From Bacillus sp. AFS029637 (GTDB lineage: Bacteria > Bacillota > Bacilli > Bacillales > Bacillaceae_G): a stretch of 64,000 bases of DNA. A model generated the notes under the pieces. The model ran no database searches, was not told the origin of the DNA, and saw only the letters and a program-made list of their open reading frames with translations. The stretch is taken from contig NZ_NUPZ01000022.1 of the NCBI RefSeq assembly GCF_002584985.1, forward strand, positions 1-64,000. Reading direction: 5' to 3'. Position numbers and translations under genes: made by a program. This document shows positions 25,676-35,713 of the stretch, one piece after another (the stretch's first letter is position 1; the number at the start of each line of letters is the position of its first letter).

Positions 25676-26683
25676 ATGTTAGAACTAACCAAAAATAAAT
25701 TGGAAGCTCTAAAACGTTTATCTGCTGAAAGTGGCATAATTGGAGCATTGGCTATTGATCAACGCGGTTCATTGAAAAAAATGATTGCGTCTGGCGGTGC
25801 AAGTCATGTTGGAGATGAGGGCATTATCCGTTTTAAAGAATTGGTTTCTGAGGAATTAACACCATTTGCAACAGCGATTCTTTTGGACCCGGAATACGGA
25901 CTGCCAGCGGCTAAGATCCGCGCTAAAGAATCAGGCTTAATCGTAGCGTATGAAAAAACCGGCTACGATGCGTCAGAAGTAGGACGGTTACCGGATTTAT
26001 TACCGGAATGGTCAGTGAAACGATTAAAAGAAGCAGGTGCCGATGCTATTAAATTCTTACTCTACTATGATTTCGATGAAGATGAAAAAATTAATGACTA
26101 TAAGCATGTCTATATGGAACGTATCGGATCCGAGTGTGCCGCTGAAGACATTCTATTTTTCTTGGAGATTGTTACTTATGATGCTGAAAATGAAGATGTG
26201 AAAAGTAAAGCGTATGCAAAAATAAAACCACATAAAGTGATTGAGGCCATGAAGGAGTTCTCGAAATCACAATACAAAGTAGATGTTTTAAAAGTAGAGG
26301 TTCCGGTAGATATGAACTTTGTGGAAGGATATACGGCAGGCGAATTCGTTTATAGAAAAGAAGAAGCTGCTTCCTTTTTCAAAGAACAAAGTGAAGCAAC
26401 CGAGCTGCCGTTTATCTTCCTGAGTGCAGGAGTAAGCGCAAAATTATTTCAAGAAACATTAAAATTTGCTAAAGACTCTGATTCTACCTTTAACGGAGTG
26501 CTATGTGGTCGGGCAACCTGGAAAGACGGTGTGGCACCTTTTGCTATAAGCGGCGAACAAGCAGGTCGTGATTGGTTAAAAGATACTGGTAAAAGGAATA
26601 TTGAAGAATTGAATCTTGTGTTGAAAGAGACAGCTAGCTCATGGTTCACTAAAGTAAAAGAAACAGCTGAGATTCAAAGGTAG
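25676..26683 (+). CDS. lacD: Tagatose 1,6-bisphosphate aldolase (LacD, class I)
   Basis: 335 aa. The ATG at 25676 is 8 bp after GAGGAG and beats the ATG at 25670, which is too close. LacD/class-I features include IGALAIDQRGSLKKMI, AILLDPEYGLPAA, GADAIKFLLYYD (Schiff-base Lys candidate in IKFLLYY) and LPFIFLSAGVSAKLFQETL. It cleaves tagatose-1,6-bisP to dihydroxyacetone phosphate and glyceraldehyde-3-P. Last gene of the operon; a terminator lies 92 bp downstream. Confidence 0.92.
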   Translation: MLELTKNKLEALKRLSAESGIIGALAIDQRGSLKKMIASGGASHVGDEGIIRFKELVSEELTPFATAILLDPEYGLPAAKIRAKESGLIVAYEKTGYDASEVGRLPDLLPEWSVKRLKEAGADAIKFLLYYDFDEDEKINDYKHVYMERIGSECAAEDILFFLEIVTYDAENEDVKSKAYAKIKPHKVIEAMKEFSKSQYKVDVLKVEVPVDMNFVEGYTAGEFVYRKEEAASFFKEQSEATELPFIFLSAGVSAKLFQETLKFAKDSDSTFNGVLCGRATWKDGVAPFAISGEQAGRDWLKDTGKRNIEELNLVLKETASSWFTKVKETAEIQR

Positions 26684-26774
26684 TACAATATTTTTCCTTC
26701 TATATGTCCTTCATTTCTTTACATCTTTAAGCAATACTTGCACCAGAACCTCTTTTTAAACGGAATGAAGAATT

Positions 26775-26804
26775 ATGAGCAGACATTCGTCTGCTCATTT
26801 TTTT
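26775..26804 (+). terminator. Terminator of the importer/gnp/aga/lac operon
   Basis: ATGAGCAGA (26775-26783) pairs with TCTGCTCAT (26790-26798), followed by TTTTTT. Confidence 0.87.
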
Positions 26805-26805
26805 A

Positions 26806-26900
26806 GTGCGTCCAGCATGGTTGCAAACCCTTGGGTGAAAATTCAAAGCAGTAAAGGGAGTAGTAACCATAGCTTCAGATAAGGATATGTGGAGTGACCT
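26806..26900 (+). mobile_element. Possible 5' fragment of a group II intron
   Basis: The stretch begins GTGCGTCCAGCATGG and continues with AAACCCTTGGGTGAAA, GCAGTAAAGGGAGTAG and CATAGCTTCAG. This resembles the GTGCGCCCAG start and domain-I region of Firmicute group II introns as I remember them. It starts directly after the lacD terminator T tract, a usual target for such introns. No maturase or domain V/VI was found, so only a remnant is possible. Confidence 0.35.
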
Positions 26901-26977
26901 TTATATATAGGCGATGATAAGCACTAATTGCCATGTACAATCAAATCGATTGAATTTTTGTGAGATGTCACCCAAAA

Positions 26978-27037
26978 AAATATATCTAAAAAGGTAACGA
27001 TATCTTTATTTTGTAAGCGCTTTTAAAAAGACAATAT
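26978..27037 (+). promoter_or_regulatory. Promoter module P2 (upstream copy) of GH101 gene 1
   Basis: Half-sites AAATATATCTA (26978-26988) and CGATATCTTTA (26998-27008), 20 bp apart; -35-like TTTTGT (27009-27014), and a weak -10 region at 27032-27037. TGTAAGCGCTTTTA (27012-27025) is a good cre-like site. This is the least canonical of the five copies. Confidence 0.5.
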
Positions 27038-27092
27038 ACCTAAAAAAAGAAACAATATCTTTATTGTGTAGGCATTTTAAAAAAACTATCCT
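27032..27092 (+). promoter_or_regulatory. Promoter module P3 of GH101 gene 1
   Basis: Half-sites CAATATACCTA (27032-27042) and CAATATCTTTA (27053-27063), 21 bp apart; -35 TTGTGT (27064-27069), 17 bp, -10 TATCCT (27087-27092). It follows P2 with a 53-bp period, and a degenerate third repeat continues to about 27120. Confidence 0.68.
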
Positions 27093-27195
27093 AAACATAA
27101 GTGACAACGATACCTTTCAGGTTTTGGTATATTTTAAAAATTAATGTGCAGGTATCGTCTTTAACTAAAATTAAAAATTCAAAGGAGGAGAAGAA

Positions 27196-30100
27196 TTGGA
27201 AAATAAGCATTTCAAGAGAGCTTTTAATACCCTTCTTGCACTTGTACTAATTGTACCAACATTTTTAGTGAGCATGATTGTGCCATTACGTGTAGGAGCA
27301 AATGTGTCTAATCCATGGGTTACAATTTCATCTGGAGGAAACGAAATTAATGCACTAGTAGAACAAAATGGGAAGTCCTATGCAAGGCTTGGAGCAGGTG
27401 CTGGAAACGATAATGGGGCTAAAGCTGCAATTTTTCAAGAGCAGAATAAAGTCGCTAAAGAATCAGGAACGATGGAATATAGCTTTATTCCAGAAACGAA
27501 GGGAGAAGATACTAGATTCGGTTTCTATCCTCACTATATTGACAATAATAATTTCGTTTTTGTAGGTTATGACTCACTTGGATGGTTCTATGAATACAAA
27601 TATCAAGGGAAAGGTGACTGGTTAAAAACTAGACCTAATGTTCCACTTCCAGAGGCTGGGACCTCACATTCTATTAAAATTGATTATAATAAAACGACTT
27701 TGAATATTACATTAGATGGAAAAGATTTATTTGGACCGGTTACTTTATCTAATGATGTAAATAACCTTCTTACAGGTAAGGAAGCGGTTAAACTTGGTGC
27801 TTATGGAGATAAAAATAGTCAAGTACTCATTGAATTAGGAAATGCGCCTGGGGATGGAGGCACCGATCCGGGAAATGAAAAACTTGTCGACATTACGGAT
27901 AATAAATTGGAAGAAGGCGATTTGAAAGTTATCTCAGGTGACGGAAATGTTACCTATAATGAAGATGGTTCAGCAACTTTCAGTGTTACATCTACCCAAA
28001 AGAATAGAATTGTCTACAACCAAATGAAAGCGATTAAAAATGGTGTTTTTGAAGCGGATGTTACTACTAATACTGACAAGATGAATCGCTTTGGATTCAT
28101 CTATCGTGTTCAAAATCCATCTACATACACATATGTGGGAACAGGGGATACGAACGATCAGTATTTTGGAGAAACTTTTGGCCCTATAAACAATTGGACG
28201 GCGATGACTTCAAATGTGCCGTTAAAAGCAAAACAAACGTATAATTTACGTTTAGTATTCATGGACGATGTTGCGACGTTATACATTGATGGTAAAAAGG
28301 TAGATTCTTGGACTTTAACAGGTGGTGTAGATCAAGCGGGCTTACTAGGGTTTGAAAAAAGCCGAGGTGCTGCCGATATTACGATTTCAAATGTCAAAAT
28401 AAAGGAATATAGTGCACCAAAACCTCCAGATACTCCACCAGTAGAAGATACATTAAAGTCAAAGTATATGGATGTCACTATTGATCAAATATTCCCGCGG
28501 ATTGTGAAATACAAAGTTGGCGATAAAGTAATGAGTGGACAGGAAGCTCCTGTTTACGGATTGAAAGTAAATGGCGGACTATACTATCCTAAAGTAAACT
28601 TTGAAAAGTTAAACGATAGTGAAGCGCTATATACATTAAAAGTTGTGGATGAAATGAAAAACCTTGATGCTGTATTTAAAGTATCTTTGAAGGTGAATGA
28701 TAATAAGGTTGTTTATAGTTTCGATGAAATTAAGAATAATGGTAGTGCCAAAATCGAGACAGTTGAGTTTGCTGATATGAACTTTATTTCGGTAAATTCG
28801 GAGCAAAAAGGTGCAAAAGCTAAATTAACGAATATTAGTACAGATGTTAGGAAAACAGGTGATGTAGATGTAAAGGTAGATTCTTCTATGGAGGAAATAG
28901 GTACATCTACTAAAAATTATACAGCATTCTTGTCAACTGACGAATTGAGTGCAGGTGTATGGTCCAGTTCAGAAGTGGACGGCTATAAAAATTTAGTTGC
29001 TAATCGATATGTAAATAAAAATGGTGCGAAAGCAATGGGAATAGGTTCTAGTGCACTTTATTACCAAAGGGACATTATGCCAGAACCACAAAAAAATAAA
29101 CCAACTATTAAAATAGCTATCGCTAAAGATTTGAATAATGATAATAAGGCAGATTGGCAAGATGCGGCGATTGCATACCGTGATATTATGCAAGATATTA
29201 AAGGGTACCAAGATGTAAACAATAACGTTGGAATGCGTATTGCGATGAATTTTGGATCACAAGCACAACAACCGTTCTTAAAAACATCAGATAATGTTAA
29301 AAAGGTTGCTCTTGCTACAGATGAATTGGGGCAAGCTGTTTTGTTAAAAGGATATGCAAACGAAGGACATGACAGTGGTCATCCAAATTATGGTGATGTG
29401 GGTGAACGTATAGGCGGCGCTAAAGATTTGAATACGCTTATTAAAGAGGGGCGTAAATATAATACCCAATTTGGTGTCCATATAAACGCTCAAGAAGTTT
29501 ATCCTGAAGCGAAAGCTTTCAGTAATGACTTTATTGACCATCCAAATTCTTTAGGATGGGGATGGTTAGATCAATCTTATACAATTAATAAATTAAAAGA
29601 TTTGTATTCTGGAGCGCGTGCGAAAAGATTAGATGAATTGAAAGCTGCTGTTCCAGATCTTGACTTTATCTATTTGGATGTATGGTATCAAAATCAATGG
29701 GAATCAGATAGAATAGCAGAGCAATTTATAGATAGAGGTTGGAGAGTATCAACGGAATTTGGTGGTTCTATAGCCAATTATTCAACGTGGCAACACTGGG
29801 CTACTGATAAGAACTACGGTGGTCCGGAAAGCAAGGGCATTAACTCAGAAGTACTGCGCTTTATTAGCAATCACCAAAAAGATTCTTGGGTGTTGAATTG
29901 GCCTGAAGTAGGCGGAACTGCTGACCATCCATTGCTTGGTGGATTTGAATTAGCTGGTTTCGAAGGGTGGCAGTCTGATAAGAATTTCGATAACTTTATT
30001 CGCATGACATTTGATACTAATTTACCTACTAAATTCCTACAAAAATATTATGTAACGAACTGGACAGATGTAGAAGGTGATAAAAGCAAGACAAACTTAG

Positions 30101-31548
30101 AAAAGGAAATAAAATTGAAGGACCCAAGTAATGGGGATGTTGTCGATGTAACTAGAAAAGACAATGCTAGGGAACGTGTTATTAAACTGAATGGAAATGT
30201 AATACTTGATGGAAAGGCTTATTTAATTCCTTGGGTGCAACAAGACTTTAAAAATCCAACTACTGATTCTGAAAAATTGTATCACTGGAATTTGGAAGGT
30301 GGTACAACTACTTGGACACTTCCAGATGAATATAAAGATGCCTCTACTGTTTATGTATACAAATTGACAGATCGCGGTAGAACAGATGTGAAAGAAGTCA
30401 AAGTCGTAAATAATAAGGTAACTTTGACAGCTAGTGCGGCAACTCCTTATGTTGTTGTGCCAAAAAAAGATAAGGGTTTGGAAATCCTTGACTATGATTG
30501 GAGCAAGGGTGCTCATATATATGACGCGGGATTCAATACAGGAAAAGTAAGTGCATATACAACTATTGAGGGAGATAACAAAGCTATAAGCGCCGTTAGA
30601 ACGAATCAAACTGGAAGCAACCGCAATGTAAGTAGTGGAGATTACTACTTGAATATTGATAGTCCGTCAAAAGATACGACTGTTTCCCGTGTCCTTACTG
30701 GTTTGGAACCAGGTAAAGATTATGTAGCAGAGGTGTATGTTGAAAACAATAGTGATGTAAAGGCCGGAATTACAGTAACAGGTGGGAAAGAAGACGTTAA
30801 CAATTACACACTTCGCAGCCTGCAAAAGAACTATGTTAAGGCAGATTCACATGCTTCAAATGATGGATACAATAGCAAAATGCAAATCATACAAGTAAGC
30901 TTTACGGCTGTAACTAATAAAGCTAAATTAACTCTCAGCCGTGATGCTGGAAAAGGAAACACAAAATTTGATGATATTCGGATCGTTCAAAAATCCTTAA
31001 AAAATCATGTCTCACCAACGGAATTTAAACAAGATTTTGAATCGGTAGTACAAGGTATTTACCCATTCGTTATCGGTAACACAGAAGGAGTAGAAGACAA
31101 CAGAATTCATCTGTCTGAACTGCATGCTCCATATACGCAAAAAGGATGGGCAGGTAAAAAACTAGTCGATGATGTATTAGGTGGGAATTGGTCCGTTAAA
31201 GTGAACACTGGGAATAAAGGTTTGCTGTACCGTACGATTCCTCAAAATTATCGTTTCGAACCAGGTGTAACTTATAAAGTATCATTTGATTACCAAACAA
31301 CAGCAAATGCATTCCGCTTTATTTCAGGGGATCAAGAAATTGATGTTCGAGACATTGCGAGTGCAAAGGGATTGAGTGTGAATAACACTCTTACTGCATC
31401 TACTGACACAAAAACAGCAGAGTTTACTGTGACAGGTTCTGAGAACGGTCAAACTTATGTCGGAATTTTCAGTGATGGAACGAATTTAAACGGGGATACC
31501 GGAGCAGGTACGTTTATTTTAGATAATTTACGTATTGAAAAAAGGTGA
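27196..31548 (+). CDS. GH101 endo-alpha-N-acetylgalactosaminidase 1 (secreted, multidomain)
   Basis: 1450 aa from a TTG behind AAAGGAGGAGAAGAA. A signal peptide ends near VGANVS (about residue 37). Two lectin-like beta-sandwich regions (about 40-220 and 230-405) and a Pro-rich linker (PPDTPPVEDT) precede the GH101 beta-supersandwich and barrel. Signature blocks are MNFGSQAQQPFL, LLKGYANEGHDSGHPNYGD, GVHINAQEVYPE, WGWLDQSYT and HQKDSW. Asp828 in YLDVW is the expected nucleophile and Glu854 in VSTEFGG the expected acid/base, by alignment in mind with the pneumococcal enzyme. C-terminal carbohydrate-binding-like domains follow (FVIGNTEGVEDNRIHLSELHAP). No LPXTG or SLH, so it is released. The family frees Gal-beta-1,3-GalNAc from Ser/Thr of mucins. 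Confidence 0.92.
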   Translation: MENKHFKRAFNTLLALVLIVPTFLVSMIVPLRVGANVSNPWVTISSGGNEINALVEQNGKSYARLGAGAGNDNGAKAAIFQEQNKVAKESGTMEYSFIPETKGEDTRFGFYPHYIDNNNFVFVGYDSLGWFYEYKYQGKGDWLKTRPNVPLPEAGTSHSIKIDYNKTTLNITLDGKDLFGPVTLSNDVNNLLTGKEAVKLGAYGDKNSQVLIELGNAPGDGGTDPGNEKLVDITDNKLEEGDLKVISGDGNVTYNEDGSATFSVTSTQKNRIVYNQMKAIKNGVFEADVTTNTDKMNRFGFIYRVQNPSTYTYVGTGDTNDQYFGETFGPINNWTAMTSNVPLKAKQTYNLRLVFMDDVATLYIDGKKVDSWTLTGGVDQAGLLGFEKSRGAADITISNVKIKEYSAPKPPDTPPVEDTLKSKYMDVTIDQIFPRIVKYKVGDKVMSGQEAPVYGLKVNGGLYYPKVNFEKLNDSEALYTLKVVDEMKNLDAVFKVSLKVNDNKVVYSFDEIKNNGSAKIETVEFADMNFISVNSEQKGAKAKLTNISTDVRKTGDVDVKVDSSMEEIGTSTKNYTAFLSTDELSAGVWSSSEVDGYKNLVANRYVNKNGAKAMGIGSSALYYQRDIMPEPQKNKPTIKIAIAKDLNNDNKADWQDAAIAYRDIMQDIKGYQDVNNNVGMRIAMNFGSQAQQPFLKTSDNVKKVALATDELGQAVLLKGYANEGHDSGHPNYGDVGERIGGAKDLNTLIKEGRKYNTQFGVHINAQEVYPEAKAFSNDFIDHPNSLGWGWLDQSYTINKLKDLYSGARAKRLDELKAAVPDLDFIYLDVWYQNQWESDRIAEQFIDRGWRVSTEFGGSIANYSTWQHWATDKNYGGPESKGINSEVLRFISNHQKDSWVLNWPEVGGTADHPLLGGFELAGFEGWQSDKNFDNFIRMTFDTNLPTKFLQKYYVTNWTDVEGDKSKTNLEKEIKLKDPSNGDVVDVTRKDNARERVIKLNGNVILDGKAYLIPWVQQDFKNPTTDSEKLYHWNLEGGTTTWTLPDEYKDASTVYVYKLTDRGRTDVKEVKVVNNKVTLTASAATPYVVVPKKDKGLEILDYDWSKGAHIYDAGFNTGKVSAYTTIEGDNKAISAVRTNQTGSNRNVSSGDYYLNIDSPSKDTTVSRVLTGLEPGKDYVAEVYVENNSDVKAGITVTGGKEDVNNYTLRSLQKNYVKADSHASNDGYNSKMQIIQVSFTAVTNKAKLTLSRDAGKGNTKFDDIRIVQKSLKNHVSPTEFKQDFESVVQGIYPFVIGNTEGVEDNRIHLSELHAPYTQKGWAGKKLVDDVLGGNWSVKVNTGNKGLLYRTIPQNYRFEPGVTYKVSFDYQTTANAFRFISGDQEIDVRDIASAKGLSVNNTLTASTDTKTAEFTVTGSENGQTYVGIFSDGTNLNGDTGAGTFILDNLRIEKR

Positions 31549-31625
31549 CTACAGGGGAGAGACACAGAGGTAAAAATCTCGAATTAAGATAAAGATAGTT
31601 TTATAGTTTGTGTAATAACGTGAAT

Positions 31626-31679
31626 GAAAAGAGGTTGACCGAAAGATAGCTGAGTAGCTATATGGGTTAACCTCTTTTT
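31626..31679 (+). terminator. Terminator of GH101 gene 1
   Basis: AAAAGAGGTTGACC ... GGGTTAACCTCTTTTT encloses an inner stem (ATAGCT / AGCTAT); branched but strong, with a T tract. Confidence 0.82.
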
Positions 31680-31745
31680 GATATAAGTATGTCACCACAA
31701 CCAAATTACGGACAGAAAGGAACGATTCTCTTATATTTATAGAGT

Positions 31746-31799
31746 ATAAAAAAAGTTGTCTCCAAAAGATCATTTTTAAGGACCTTTTGAGACAACTTC
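31746..31799 (-). terminator. Terminator of GH101 gene 2
   Basis: Read leftward, AAGTTGTCTC with an extended AAAAGG arm pairs with GAGACAACTT and is followed by a T run (complement of 31747-31753). Confidence 0.82.
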
Positions 31800-31821
31800 T
31801 TTCAATATAAAGCAACTGATT

Positions 31822-34800
31822 CTATTTATTTGACACTACTTCGATAACTAGATTATCAAGCATAATATCTTTGTAACCGTTAAAGTTAGCTTGTGATCCT
31901 TTCACACCGTTAGTATTAGCTGCTTTATTAGTGGAATAAATGCCAAACCAGCTTTGCCCCGATTTATCTCCTGTTAAAGTAAAGGAATATGTGCCAGCTT
32001 TTGCATTCTTATCACTGCTTGCGGTTGATTTTAATTCCTCCTTAGTTAATACTCCTTTTTCTTCAAATGGAGCATTACCTGTCACCACTGCATACGTCCC
32101 ATCACTACCTGCTTCATAATCAAAAGTAATTTTATACGTTACTCCTGGTTTAAATGTGAAGTTTTGAGGGATAGTTTGGTACACAAGAGCATCGCCTTCT
32201 GTTAATCCATTCGTTTTAAGTGACCATTTACCTGCGATAACATCATTTACTATTTTTTGGTTCCAACCTCTTTGTGTATATGGTGCATGTAATTCAGACA
32301 GGTGTGTTCTATTATCTTCTACGCCTTCAATATTACCAATTACAAACGGATAGATGCCTTGTACAACATTTTCAAAGTCTTGTACAAATTTATTATTGCT
32401 TACTTGGTTTTCGGCATTACTTTCCACGATGCGAATATCATCAAAGTAACTTGCACCATTTCCACTATCCCTAGATAAATCAATAGTTACATCTGATGTT
32501 TTTTTACCAGTTTCAAAAAACACATACATATTTTGAAAGTAACTTGTTCCATCCACAGTTGAAGTCATTTGACCATCAGCTTTTGCTTGCTCAGAGCCTA
32601 GTGTATTATGTGCGTATGCTCTTACATAGTTTTTAGCGATAGATTTACCAGTACTATTTGTATACTCTTTGTCGTTAGAAGTAATCGTTATACTTGCTTG
32701 TGCTTCACTTCGGTTGTCTATACCTACATATGCAGCATACTTTGTATTAGGTTTTAGGTCTGTTAATTTTTGAGTAACATTTACTTTCTTTCTATTATTG
32801 GAGATTGTTAGCATATTATTATTACCTTCACTCTTCGTAATCTTAACTGCTTTTGAGTCTCCTTTGATTTTCCAATCTTTTAGGGAATTGCTGTTAAATC
32901 CAGCATCTATAAGATGCATCCCTTCACTCCATTTAACATCTTTATTGGATTTTGGCCCTTTATAAATTACATATGCAGTAGATTTTTTTGCATCTAATGT
33001 GATTTTTCCATTTTCAATTTTAACATTTTTCATATTCTCTTTACCTAATTCTGTTAACTCATACACTTTAACGGTACCTTGCCAACCAGTTGGAACAGTC
33101 CACGTTGTTTTTCCACCGTTTGTGTTCCAGTGATATAATTTTTCATTCTCTGCTGATAATTTTTTGCCATTTTGATCCCAAGACCATGGAAATAAATACT
33201 TTTCGTCACCAGGTTTACCTTCAAATATTTGCTTACCATTTAATGTCATAGTTCTTGTTCGATAGCCATCTTTATCATTTGCAAAATCATTTGATTTTCT
33301 TTCAATTGTAAGTGTATTTTCACTAGATTCGTCCTTTAATACTGACTTCATACCTGGTACCCAGTTGTAAGTTTGTTGTTTATCATCTTTCATTTCAACT
33401 GCTTTACCATCTTCCCACTGTGTTACTTTATAATGTTGAATGAATTTGGTTGGAATATTCACCGCAAATAAGTTATCAATATACGCTTTGTAGTCACTTC
33501 TACCTTGCCATCCTTCAAAGTCTTTCATACTATAGCCACCTAATAATGGAGCATCCGCGTCGCCTCCATACTTAGGATAGTTACCAATCCATGCATCTTT
33601 TTGATGGTTTTTAATGAAACGAGTGATGGTACTATTAATACCTTTTAGGGTATAGCCACCATAAGTTAAATCAGCTGCCCAGTGTTGGAATGTGGAATCA
33701 TACTCGTTCGCATATCCCCACTCACTGCCTAAGCGCCAACCTAAACTATTTATTTCTTTACTTAATTGACGACTTGGCCATGAACTATTATCACCTGACT
33801 GTCCATTACCCCAAACGTCTACATAAATAAAATCTAAATCATTCTCCTTGCCACCAAGAGCATCATATAAATCTTTGAATCGTTGTGCTCTCCCATTTCT
33901 TAAATCATAATCAGCATTAATGTTTATTCCTTGATCAATCCAGTTCCAACCATACTTATAAGTTCCATCTGGATTTTTTAATAAACGATCTTCTTGGAAA
34001 TATTTTGACTCTGGATATGTTTCACTTGCATTCACATGAACCCCAAAAGTTGCCCCATATTCTTTACCCCTCGTTAGCAATGTTTTCATGTCCTTCGCAC
34101 CGCCAATTCGGGTTCCAATGTCAGCATAATTTAAATGACCAGAATCATGACCTTCACTACCATAACCTTTCAGTAGAATAGATTGTCCTAGTCCATCAGT
34201 ATTTAAATGAAACTTTTTCACTCCGTCTAAAGCCATTAAGAAAGGATTTTGGGCTTGACTGCCAAAGTTCATGTTAACACGGTAACCAACTAAGTCTGGA
34301 ACTTTTTCCGCCCCTAGAGGTTCGTTCATAATTTTCCTATATGCAATCGCTCCGTCTTGCCAGTTTATCTTTTTATCATCATTAGCGTCAGCAGTAATGA
34401 CAACCTTCACAGACGGCATTTCATCTACCTTATTAACTGTCCCATCCTCTAGCTCTAGAGTACCATCTTCTTTACGATGTTCTTCTGACTTTTGATAAGT
34501 CCAGAATGTACTACTTAGACCAATTGTTTTTTTTCCTGCACTATTAGTCGCAGCATTTGCCGTAATTCTTTGAGCATCAGTCTTTGCAGCATAGGAATCT
34601 GGAGCCAATTTTTTTACTAAACTATTCTCCGTATTAGACCATATACTTGCACTTAATTCATCAGTAGAAAGAAAAGCATACATATATCCTTTTTGCTCTT
34701 CATCTTTCGTAATTAAATTTTCATCAACCTTTACCTGTCTGTCACCATTAATACGTGTATTTGTTGACATCTGTACGCCATCTAGCACTGCATCTGTTTG

Positions 34801-35322
34801 ACTGTTATTTACAGAAATTAAATTGTGATTTGGGATTTCAATAGTTTTTACGATATTGTTGTCCACAATCTTTGTAATATTGAATTCTAATATATTCTCT
34901 TTAACAACCATCTCTGCAGTAATAACCGCAGAAATATTGCTATTAGTGTCTATTAATGTCATCTCATATACAACTTTATCTGATGAAACTTTTGCTTTTA
35001 CTTTTGGTTTTACTGCTACGTCATTAATAAGGATTTTATCTAATGCCTCAGTCTGTCCGTAAAAAGTCTTTCCTGCCCCATTTCCAGATTTTAAATTGTA
35101 TTGAATGACTCTTGGAAAATTCACATCAACAAGAACGTCCATTTGATTAGATGAAATAACCGTATGTGGACTTTGTGGAATGATTTGACTTTCAGCTTGT
35201 TTAATATCCGTGGTTCCCTCAGCTTGGATTAGGGAACCATTTGTAAAACAAGTAGAACCTACGACACAACCCGTTACAAGTGTTGCCATCGTTTTCCTGA
35301 AATTCTTTTTTGATTTTTTCAT
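31822..35322 (-). CDS. GH101 endo-alpha-N-acetylgalactosaminidase 2 (secreted, shorter)
   Basis: 1166 aa. A signal peptide (MKKSKKNFRK, hydrophobic core to about residue 34) leads almost directly into the GH101 core; the two N-terminal lectin-like regions of paralogue 1 are absent. Blocks MNFGSQAQNPFL, LLKGYGSEGHDSGH, GVHVNASETYPE, WNWIDQGI and NHQKDAW are conserved. Asp502 in YVDVW (nucleophile) and Glu534 in GSEWGY (acid/base) are 32 residues apart, as I recall for the pneumococcal enzyme (Asp764/Glu796). The C-terminal module QDFENVVQGIYPFVIGN is shared with paralogue 1. It is convergent with paralogue 1 and has its own promoter module. Core sequences differ enough to allow different glycan preference. 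Confidence 0.91.
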   Translation of the reverse strand: MKKSKKNFRKTMATLVTGCVVGSTCFTNGSLIQAEGTTDIKQAESQIIPQSPHTVISSNQMDVLVDVNFPRVIQYNLKSGNGAGKTFYGQTEALDKILINDVAVKPKVKAKVSSDKVVYEMTLIDTNSNISAVITAEMVVKENILEFNITKIVDNNIVKTIEIPNHNLISVNNSQTDAVLDGVQMSTNTRINGDRQVKVDENLITKDEEQKGYMYAFLSTDELSASIWSNTENSLVKKLAPDSYAAKTDAQRITANAATNSAGKKTIGLSSTFWTYQKSEEHRKEDGTLELEDGTVNKVDEMPSVKVVITADANDDKKINWQDGAIAYRKIMNEPLGAEKVPDLVGYRVNMNFGSQAQNPFLMALDGVKKFHLNTDGLGQSILLKGYGSEGHDSGHLNYADIGTRIGGAKDMKTLLTRGKEYGATFGVHVNASETYPESKYFQEDRLLKNPDGTYKYGWNWIDQGININADYDLRNGRAQRFKDLYDALGGKENDLDFIYVDVWGNGQSGDNSSWPSRQLSKEINSLGWRLGSEWGYANEYDSTFQHWAADLTYGGYTLKGINSTITRFIKNHQKDAWIGNYPKYGGDADAPLLGGYSMKDFEGWQGRSDYKAYIDNLFAVNIPTKFIQHYKVTQWEDGKAVEMKDDKQQTYNWVPGMKSVLKDESSENTLTIERKSNDFANDKDGYRTRTMTLNGKQIFEGKPGDEKYLFPWSWDQNGKKLSAENEKLYHWNTNGGKTTWTVPTGWQGTVKVYELTELGKENMKNVKIENGKITLDAKKSTAYVIYKGPKSNKDVKWSEGMHLIDAGFNSNSLKDWKIKGDSKAVKITKSEGNNNMLTISNNRKKVNVTQKLTDLKPNTKYAAYVGIDNRSEAQASITITSNDKEYTNSTGKSIAKNYVRAYAHNTLGSEQAKADGQMTSTVDGTSYFQNMYVFFETGKKTSDVTIDLSRDSGNGASYFDDIRIVESNAENQVSNNKFVQDFENVVQGIYPFVIGNIEGVEDNRTHLSELHAPYTQRGWNQKIVNDVIAGKWSLKTNGLTEGDALVYQTIPQNFTFKPGVTYKITFDYEAGSDGTYAVVTGNAPFEEKGVLTKEELKSTASSDKNAKAGTYSFTLTGDKSGQSWFGIYSTNKAANTNGVKGSQANFNGYKDIMLDNLVIEVVSNK

Positions 35323-35571
35323 ATGTACCCCCCTTGTTTATTTTTACAGCTTGTTAAAAAGTACTTCACTTGCATTACTTTGATCTGAATTATCTAGGAT
35401 AAAGTTCAGATTGCACATTCAACCGTTTTAATTTTGGTATCGATGCTTCTTCAAAGGTATAGATTACTTTTTTGCCTTATAAACTTAATATTTTGATAGG
35501 ATGTGAAACCTGCAAAGTAGTTGAGAATCTATCAAAACTAGAAGTAGATTCCAGTCTCTATCTATACCCCT

Positions 35572-35632
35572 AGATTACTTTTTGTGAAACGCTTACACAA
35601 GAGGGATATTGCTCTGTTTTTTAGAAATATTG
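35572..35632 (-). promoter_or_regulatory. Promoter module P4 of GH101 gene 2
   Basis: Read leftward: half-sites CAATATTTCTA (35632-35622) and CAATATCCCTC (35611-35601), 21 bp apart; -35 TTGTGT (35600-35595), 17 bp, -10 TAATCT (35577-35572). The spacer region carries TGTAAGCGTTTCACA, a cre-like dyad. Confidence 0.72.
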
Positions 35633-35713
35633 TTTTTGTAATATTCGATATAAGATAAATATAAAATAATCCCGGTGGGGGATCCGCCTGATTTTATTTG
35701 AAAAGTGCATCAG

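Larger units (their letters stand above)
26684..27195 (+). other. Intergenic: terminator, possible intron scrap, tandem promoters
   Basis: 512 bp without a gene. In order: lacD terminator (26775-26804), a segment resembling the 5' end of a group II intron (26806 to about 26900), an unassigned stretch to about 26975, and two full promoter modules plus a degenerate third copy of the repeat (about 26978-27120) in front of the GH101 gene. Confidence 0.5.
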
